A DNA stretch of 13,626 bases, from positions 1 through 13,626 of the forward strand of contig CAVKEB010000053.1 of the NCBI GenBank assembly GCA_963655255.1. Direction: 5' to 3'. Each line of letters starts with the position of its first letter. Position 1 is the first letter of the stretch. Source of the DNA: CAG-791 sp963655255. Its GTDB lineage: Bacteria; Bacillota; Clostridia; Lachnospirales; Lachnospiraceae. The notes under the pieces were generated by a model, which saw only the letters and a program-made list of their open reading frames with translations, did not search any database and was not told the DNA's origin. Shown piece after piece: positions 7,131 through 11,933 of this stretch. The position numbers were made by a program, and so were the translations under genes.

Positions 7131-7188
7131 GCGGTCCCGCGGAAGGACCGCCTTACTACCGTACTCGAACGCGACTGATGTCGCGTTC
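7131..7188 (-). other. Two perfect hairpins in the asnB 3' region
   Basis: GAACGCGAC (7167-7175) and GTCGCGTTC (7180-7188) form a 9-bp stem with a 4-nt loop. GCGGTCC (7131-7137) and GGACCGC (7145-7151) form a 7-bp stem with a 7-nt loop. Neither is followed by a T-run on either strand. They may stabilise the 3' end of the asnB mRNA ahead of the terminator at 7066-7097. Confidence 0.55.
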
Positions 7189-7203
7189 TCCTCGCAATCG
7201 CAG

Positions 7204-8787
7204 TCACTCTCCGGATGCTCCGTAGTTGGAGAGAACGCGGGCGGAGGGGTCGTTGACATCGCAGCCCTTCCAGCTCTTGTTGGGCATCCAGAAATCCGGA
7301 ATCATCTGGCTCTGGCCGGGATAGTATTTCTCGAACAGCTCACGATAGAGGAGCGATTCTTTCGTGAAGGGCATCGCATGCGTATACTGCCTGCGCTTTG
7401 TTTCAAACTCTTCATCGGTGTAAAGGGACTCCGCATAATCGATCAGATCATTCCGGAGGGAATGTCCGACGGCGTCAGAGAACGCTGCCTTTTCACGCAT
7501 CAGGATGGATTCGGGAATCATCTGATCCTTTTCGAAGGCATGGCGGACCAGATACTTGCCGATGCCGTACTTATTGAGCTTTTTCTCCGGATCGATGTGC
7601 ATGACATAGTCCACGAAATCCAGATCGCCGAACGGAACACGGGCTTCCAGAGAGTTGACGGAAATGCAGCGGTCCGCGCGGAGAACATCGTAGACGTTGA
7701 TCTCGCGGATGCGCTTCTCTGCTTCCTTCTGGAAGGCGTCTGCGCTGGGCGCAAAATCCGTATATTTGTAGCCGAACAGTTCATCGGAAATCTCGCCGGT
7801 CAGAATCACGCGGATGTCTGTGTTCTCGTGAATCCACTTGCAGACGAGATACATGCCGATGGAGGCCCGGATGGTTGTGATGTCGAAGGTGCCGAGGGCG
7901 GCGACTACCGGCTCCAGGGCTCCGATGACGTCATCGCGGGTGATGATCACCTCGTGGTGGTTGGAATGAATGTACTCCGCCACCTGGCGTGCGTATTTCA
8001 GATCAATGGCGTCAATGTCCATGCCGATGGAGAAGGTCTCCAGAGGCTTGTCCATGAGTTTTGCGGCAGCCCCGCAGACCAGAGACGAGTCGAGTCCGCC
8101 GGACAGAAGATATCCGACCGGGGCATCGGCATCCAGACGCTTTTCGATGCCGCGCATCAGCTTGTCGTGGATGTTCACGGAGATGGTCTCCAGATCATCT
8201 TCGTTGTAATAGTCCACAGCGCTCATATCCCGGTAGGTGTGGAAGGCACCGTCCTTGTAATAGCAGCCGGGAGGGAACGGAAGGATCCGGTCACACAGAC
8301 CGATCAGGTTCTTCGGCTCGGAAGCGAAGACAATGACACCTTTTTTGTCGTAGCCGTAGTACAGAGGACGGATGCCGATCGGATCGCGGGCGGCGATGTA
8401 CTCCTGCGTTCTGCCGTCGTAGAGAACCAGTGCGTACTCCGCATCGAGCAGGCGGAACATATCGATGCCGTATTCCTCATATAAAGGAAGAAGAATTTCA
8501 CAGTCGCTGTCGGACACGAAGGAATAGCCGCGTCCCTTCAGGTATTCCTTCATCGGACGGAAGCCGTAGATTTCGCCGTTGCAGACGACATAGCTTCCAT
8601 TCCGCTCAAAGGGCTGCATGCCCTCTGGAGTCAGTCCCATGATGGAGAGGCGGTTGAAGCCGAGAAATCCGTTTCCGGTATCAATGAGCCTGGAATCGTC
8701 GGGGCCCCGCGAAATGGTCTTCGCGAGAGCGGCGGCAGCATCTTCTTTCCGCGCGGATGCACCGCAGTAGCCTAGAATTGAGCACAT
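7204..8787 (-). CDS. asnB: Asparagine synthase (glutamine-hydrolysing)
   Basis: Makes asparagine from aspartate, glutamine and ATP in the cytosol. The N-terminal class II glutaminase domain starts with the catalytic Cys2 (MCSILGYCG) and has NGEIYGF (70-76) and RDPIGIRPLYYG (134-145). The synthetase domain has the PPi-loop SGGLDSS (229-235) and LTGEISDELFGYKYT near 340-354. At 527 aa it is in the range of AsnB-type enzymes. The start is fixed by the need for Cys2 and by an AAAAGGAG ribosome binding site about nine bases upstream. It is divergent from glnN and separated from it by 777 bp of structured DNA; its best upstream promoter is at 9137-9165, which would give an approximately 340-nt leader unless a weak nearer promoter is used. 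I saw no T-box consensus in that leader. Confidence 0.95.
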   Translation of the reverse strand: MCSILGYCGASARKEDAAAALAKTISRGPDDSRLIDTGNGFLGFNRLSIMGLTPEGMQPFERNGSYVVCNGEIYGFRPMKEYLKGRGYSFVSDSDCEILLPLYEEYGIDMFRLLDAEYALVLYDGRTQEYIAARDPIGIRPLYYGYDKKGVIVFASEPKNLIGLCDRILPFPPGCYYKDGAFHTYRDMSAVDYYNEDDLETISVNIHDKLMRGIEKRLDADAPVGYLLSGGLDSSLVCGAAAKLMDKPLETFSIGMDIDAIDLKYARQVAEYIHSNHHEVIITRDDVIGALEPVVAALGTFDITTIRASIGMYLVCKWIHENTDIRVILTGEISDELFGYKYTDFAPSADAFQKEAEKRIREINVYDVLRADRCISVNSLEARVPFGDLDFVDYVMHIDPEKKLNKYGIGKYLVRHAFEKDQMIPESILMREKAAFSDAVGHSLRNDLIDYAESLYTDEEFETKRRQYTHAMPFTKESLLYRELFEKYYPGQSQMIPDFWMPNKSWKGCDVNDPSARVLSNYGASGE

Positions 8788-8945
8788 AACATATTCTCCT
8801 TTTTTTGTTTTTTGATTTTGGATTCAGCGTACAGGATGTTTCATTTTGCAGCGTCAAACCGTGTTATGAATTCCGCACACATCGGCTGTCGATCTGACAT
8901 TTTACGGCGTATAGTCGCTTTCTTCTGAAAAAATCCTGTGCTGAG

Positions 8946-9130
8946 AAAATCAAAAAGAAGCGGCAAAGAGCTCGTCTTCACATGAATCCCTTTACCGCTT
9001 CCCGAAATGGCTCGCATTCCGAACCGGTTCCGGAAACGGGGAACGGAATTTCCGGAAATACAGCTCTCCGGAATTTCTTCCCGATCAAAAGGGATTTGTG
9101 AATCCGCGACCTCTTTGCCGCTTCTTAATA
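8946..9130 (-). ncRNA. Candidate structured RNA: 6S-like rod or asnB attenuator leader
   Basis: Read on the minus strand, the 5' end (9126-9111, AAGAAGCGGCAAAGAG) pairs perfectly over 16 bp with 8970-8955, followed directly by a T-rich tail to about 8946. Inside, 9102-9097 pairs with 8982-8977 (6 bp) and, after a 2-nt bulge, 9096-9088 pairs with 8993-8985 (9 bp). The arms of the closing stem are thus both 39 nt long. An open region follows (9087-9075 on one side; 9015-8994 on the other, able to form a small CGA/TCG hairpin). Beyond it is a terminal stem from 9074-9069/9021-9016 and 9057-9049/9036-9028. Size, rod shape and central bubble starting near nt 40 resemble 6S RNA; this is inference only, as no 6S sequence signature was recognised. 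The alternative is a terminator-coupled leader that attenuates asnB. Confidence 0.5.
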
Positions 9131-9136
9131 TCCCGC

Positions 9137-9165
9137 ATTATTGCGCGGGCCCGGAGGTTTGTCAA
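9137..9165 (-). promoter_or_regulatory. Strong sigma-A-type promoter firing leftward
   Basis: On the minus strand, TTGACA (9165-9160) and AATAAT (9142-9137) are separated by exactly 17 bp: a perfect -35 and a 5/6 -10. The predicted start, about seven bases on, is near 9130, right at the beginning of the 16-bp closing stem of the structured RNA. It drives that RNA and, with read-through, asnB. Confidence 0.8.
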
Positions 9166-9208
9166 GAGTCAGTTGCGGGACACTGCCTCCTTCGCGAATC
9201 GGCGGGCA

Positions 9209-9232
9209 AAATGGTCATTCAAATGGTCATTC
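9209..9232. repeat. Perfect 12-bp tandem duplication between the divergent promoters
   Basis: AAATGGTCATTC occurs at 9209-9220 and again at 9221-9232 with no gap. A 12-bp period is close to one helical turn, as expected for two protein subunits binding one face. It lies between the leftward promoter (9137-9165) and the rightward one (9298-9326), so it may be an activator or repressor site. It does not match the TGTNANNNNNNNTNACA GlnR/TnrA box. Confidence 0.5.
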
Positions 9233-9270
9233 GGCCCGGAAAATCAGACAAAGTCTGCGAAGATGTACTT

Positions 9271-9280
9271 TTGTATACAA
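9271..9280. promoter_or_regulatory. Palindrome TTGTATACAA, GntR-type operator candidate
   Basis: A perfect 10-bp palindrome 17 bp upstream of the -35 box at 9298. Its core GTATAC fits the general half-site rule of GntR-family regulators (GTM...KAC). TACAAT (9276-9281) could also serve as a -10, but no -35 is seen for it. No regulator gene is present in the window. Confidence 0.35.
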
Positions 9281-9297
9281 TCTGCAAAGAAAAAGTA

Positions 9298-9326
9298 TTG
9301 ACACGAAAAATCCGATGTGGTAAACC
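9298..9326 (+). promoter_or_regulatory. glnN: Rightward promoter upstream of glnN
   Basis: A perfect -35 TTGACA (9298-9303), a 17-bp spacer and a weaker -10 TAAACC (9321-9326) predict a start near 9333. It is the best rightward promoter in the gap; I found no better one between the terminator at 9341-9387 and glnN. Confidence 0.6.
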
Positions 9327-9340
9327 TACCTGCATAAAGC

Positions 9341-9387
9341 AAAGGCGCTTTGAAAGACAGGGTCACTGTCTTCCAAGGCGCCTTTTT
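9341..9387 (+). terminator. Very stable terminator/attenuator hairpin just after the glnN promoter
   Basis: AAAGGCGCTTTGAAAGACAG (9341-9360) pairs with 9366-9385 over 20 positions (18 Watson-Crick, one G-U, one A-C mismatch) around a GGTCA loop, with a run of five Ts at 9383-9387. It begins only about eight bases after the predicted start site at 9333. It therefore either ends a very short RNA or blocks glnN transcription unless antitermination occurs. Confidence 0.85.
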
Positions 9388-9392
9388 GATTT

Positions 9393-9533
9393 ATTCAGCA
9401 CATGTTGATTTCAAAAGTAAATTGACCGCTTGCGGGCAGATTTACGATTGAAATCAGCATGCGGCCAAGGTGCGTAGCACCTCTGGACGACAGCATCGAG
9501 GATTTCCGTAAGGAAATTTGAGATGCGCTGAAT
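9393..9533 (+). ncRNA. Candidate four-way-junction leader RNA of glnN
   Basis: Closing stem P1: ATTCAGC (9393-9399) with GCTGAAT (9527-9533). P2: 9401-9414 with 9448-9461 (14 pairs, one G-U), an AA/GA internal loop, GTAAAT (9417-9422) with ATTTAC (9440-9445), tipped by a G(CTTG)C tetraloop (9428-9433). P3: CCAAGGTGC (9465-9473) with 9477-9486, nine pairs with one bulged C and a GTA loop. P4: GCATC (9493-9497) with GATGC (9522-9526), a GAG/TGA internal loop suited to tandem G-A pairs, then GATTTCC (9501-9507) with GGAAATT (9512-9518) capped by GTAA, a GNRA tetraloop. P4 abuts P1 and could stack on it. The glnN ribosome binding site follows within 20 bases. I do not recognise it as a known riboswitch; no glnA or T-box consensus was found. 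Confidence 0.6.
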
Positions 9534-9564
9534 CGTTACTTTACCTGAAAAGGAGGAATAGAGA

Positions 9565-11673
9565 ATGGAAACAATCGTATCGGTTCCTGAGATCTATGGC
9601 AGCCTCGTCTTCGGTGATCAGGTGATGAAGGAACGCCTGCCGAAGGATATTTACAAGGCCGTCCACAAGAGCATCAAAAGCGGAAGCCATCTGGAACTGG
9701 ATGTTGCCAATACCGTTGCCGCTGTGATGAAGAACTGGGCAATCGAGCATGGCGCAACACATTTCACGCACTGGTTCCAGCCGATGACCGGTCTGACTGC
9801 GGAGAAGCATGACAGCTTCATTACACCGACACCGGATGGAAAAGTGATCATGGACTTCTCCGGCAAGGAGCTGGTCAAGGGCGAGCCGGATGCATCTTCC
9901 TTTCCGTCGGGCGGACTGCGCGCGACCTTCGAGGCAAGAGGCTACACCGCATGGGACCCGTCTTCACCGGCATTTATTAAGGATGGAACACTTTATATCC
10001 CGACCGCATTCTGCTCCTACGGCGGACAGGCGCTGGATAAGAAAACCCCTCTCCTTCGTTCCATGGAGGCTCTTTCCAAGGAGGCGGTCAAGGTTCTGCA
10101 CCTTCTCGGAAATGAGGCCGTCGCCCACGTTGACACGACAGTAGGCTCCGAGCAGGAGTACTTCCTGATCGACAAGGATATGTACCTGAAGCGCAAGGAC
10201 CTGCTCCTGACCGGCCGCACGCTGATCGGCGCGCCGGCACCCAAGGGCCAGGAGATGGAGGATCATTACTTCGGCGTTCTGAAGCCGAAGGTCTCCGAGT
10301 ATATGCACGATCTGGATCAGGAACTCTGGAAGCTGGGCGTTCCGGCCAAGACCAAGCACAACGAGGTTGCGCCGAGCCAGCATGAGCTCGCACCGGTCTT
10401 CGAGACCGCGAACGTCGCGGTGGATCATAACCAGCTGACCATGGAGATGATGAAGAAGGTTGCGGACAAGCACAATTACGCCTGCCTTCTGCATGAGAAG
10501 CCGTTCGACGGCGTCAACGGCTCCGGCAAGCACAACAACTGGTCCATTATCACGGATACCGGGGAGAACCTTCTGGATCCCGGGAAGACCCCGGCGGAGA
10601 ACATCCAGTTCCTCGTATTCCTGCTCGCAACGATCGCTGCCGTGGATGAATACGCGGATCTGATGAGAGTCAGTGTAGCAACGGCAGGCAATGACCACCG
10701 CCTTGGGGCAAACGAGGCACCGCCGGCTGTCATCTCGGTGTTCGTCGGCGATGAGCTGGCGGCTGTTCTGAAGTCGATTGATGAGGGAACTGCCTTCAAG
10801 GGAAAGGGCAAGAGCGCCATGAGCCTCGGCTCCGCGGTTCTTCCGCACATCATGAAGGACACCACGGACCGCAACCGGACTTCACCGTTTGCATTCACCG
10901 GCAACAAGTTCGAATTCCGCATGCCCGGCTCTTCTCTTTCGGTCGCAGACCCGAACATTGTTCTGAACACCGCCGTGGCAGAGACGCTGTCTGAGATCTA
11001 CGAGGCCCTGAAGGACGTCAGGAAGAAGGACATGGATACGGAGGTCAAGAAGCTTCTGAAGAAGCTCCTGGATGAGCACAAGAAGGTCCTGTTCAACGGC
11101 AACGGCTACACGGACGAATGGCTGGAGGAAGCAAAGAAGAGAGGACTGGACAACCTGAAGTCTCTTCCAGACGCAATGCCCAGACTCGTCTCCGAAAAGT
11201 CGGTTTCTCTGTTCACGAAGCACAAGGTCTTCACGGAGGAGGAGCTGCAGTCCCGCTATGAGATCTTCCTGGAGAACTACTCCAAGACCATCCACATTGA
11301 GTCCCTGACGATGCAGGAGATGGTGCGCAAGGACTTCACGAGCGGCCTCGTGAGCTATATGAAGGACGTGACCAATGAGGCGCTGAAGAAGAAGCAGCTT
11401 CTTCCGCAGCTCAAGTGCACCTATGAGGATGAGATTATCACGACGCTGGATGAGACCTCCGAGAAGATCAGCGAGTCTCTGGACAAGCTGGACAAGGATA
11501 CGAAGGCAGCGGAAGGGGAGACCGACGGGCTCAAGGCTGCAAAGTTCTATCACGAGACCATTCTGGCGGATATGGATACGCTCCGCGCATCCGTCGATAA
11601 GGCAGAGGCCATCATTCCGGATGGTTACCTTCCTTATCCGACGTACGGCCAGATGCTGTTCTCGCTTCGATAA
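9565..11673 (+). CDS. glnN: Glutamine synthetase type III
   Basis: Condenses ammonium and glutamate to glutamine using ATP; the GSIII (GlnN) form is a large dodecameric cytosolic enzyme. The 702-aa length fits GSIII (about 700-730 aa), not GSI (about 450 aa). Motifs seen: the GSIII-type N-terminus with FPSGGLRATFEARGYTAWDP (113-132), GSEQEYFL (194-201) carrying metal-binding Glu residues, KHNEVAPSQHELAP (264-277), and NGSGKHNNWS (318-327) for ATP/glutamate binding. The start has an AAAAGGAGG ribosome binding site eight bases upstream. It is preceded by a structured leader and followed at 260 bp by glutamate synthase, so the two form the GS-GOGAT pathway. Codon use is rich in AAG, CTG and GGC, unlike the AAA-rich sugar operon, suggesting high expression. 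Confidence 0.96.
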   Translation: METIVSVPEIYGSLVFGDQVMKERLPKDIYKAVHKSIKSGSHLELDVANTVAAVMKNWAIEHGATHFTHWFQPMTGLTAEKHDSFITPTPDGKVIMDFSGKELVKGEPDASSFPSGGLRATFEARGYTAWDPSSPAFIKDGTLYIPTAFCSYGGQALDKKTPLLRSMEALSKEAVKVLHLLGNEAVAHVDTTVGSEQEYFLIDKDMYLKRKDLLLTGRTLIGAPAPKGQEMEDHYFGVLKPKVSEYMHDLDQELWKLGVPAKTKHNEVAPSQHELAPVFETANVAVDHNQLTMEMMKKVADKHNYACLLHEKPFDGVNGSGKHNNWSIITDTGENLLDPGKTPAENIQFLVFLLATIAAVDEYADLMRVSVATAGNDHRLGANEAPPAVISVFVGDELAAVLKSIDEGTAFKGKGKSAMSLGSAVLPHIMKDTTDRNRTSPFAFTGNKFEFRMPGSSLSVADPNIVLNTAVAETLSEIYEALKDVRKKDMDTEVKKLLKKLLDEHKKVLFNGNGYTDEWLEEAKKRGLDNLKSLPDAMPRLVSEKSVSLFTKHKVFTEEELQSRYEIFLENYSKTIHIESLTMQEMVRKDFTSGLVSYMKDVTNEALKKKQLLPQLKCTYEDEIITTLDETSEKISESLDKLDKDTKAAEGETDGLKAAKFYHETILADMDTLRASVDKAEAIIPDGYLPYPTYGQMLFSLR

Positions 11674-11933
11674 GAAGAACGCATACATATTGTTTTGTTG
11701 AATCGGACCGTTCATCGAAATCGGGGAAAACGGCATGTATCGCTGCGCAAGGCAGAGAGGACCGGCCGGATTTTTACGGAAAGATGGGCCGTTGCAGCCG
11801 ATTTAAGAGACAGAACGATTTGCAGTACAGAAAGCCAAGGAAGGGCAATTCAATTCCTGATCCGGGATAATACGGACCAGGAATTGTTGCCGTACTGAAA
11901 ACTTACATGTACAAAAACCGGAGATTAGAGAAT
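11674..11933 (+). other. glnN-gltB gap with a nested hairpin (11823-11897)
   Basis: No gene or convincing intrinsic terminator is seen in this 260-bp gap, so glnN and gltB may be cotranscribed. CAGTAC (11823-11828) pairs with GTACTG (11892-11897), enclosing GCAA (11845-11848)/TTGC (11887-11890), CAATTCCTG (11851-11859)/CAGGAATTG (11878-11886) and TCCG (11861-11864)/CGGA (11873-11876), with an 8-nt loop GGATAATA. No T-run follows. The same dyad is centred on a GATAAT that could be a -10, so it could be a DNA operator rather than an RNA element. The gltB ribosome binding site is GGAG at 11920-11923. Confidence 0.5.

Noticed and set aside
7126..8484. Long open frame on the plus strand opposite asnB (452 aa)
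   Set aside because: It is an antisense shadow of asnB: no ribosome binding site, no recognisable motif, and the opposite strand holds all conserved asparagine synthase motifs.
8955..9126. MITE or insertion element with 16-bp terminal inverted repeats
   Set aside because: The inverted arms are nested with further internal pairing, begin at a promoter's predicted start site and end in a T-run, which fits an RNA better. No target-site duplication is seen. Not fully excluded.
8788..9130. T-box riboswitch in the asnB leader
   Set aside because: No AGGGTGGNACCGCG-type T-box sequence or antiterminator could be found on the minus strand; the only GGTCGCGG-like stretch does not match.
9298..9390. 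ANTAR-type two-hairpin antiterminator before glnN
   Set aside because: Only one hairpin lies between the promoter and the T-run, and its loop (GGTCA) is not the A-x-x-G-x-x hexaloop of ANTAR targets.
9007..9408. 133-aa plus-strand open frame in the asnB-glnN gap
   Set aside because: It runs through the inverted repeat, both divergent promoter regions and the terminator hairpin, is rich in Arg/Cys/Ser as random frames are, and has no ribosome binding site.
11705..11760. Glutamine (glnA/downstream-peptide) riboswitch before gltB, suggested by CGTTCATC at 11709-11716
   Set aside because: The required second half (GGACGGAAGTAGG-like) is absent downstream, so the short match is probably chance.
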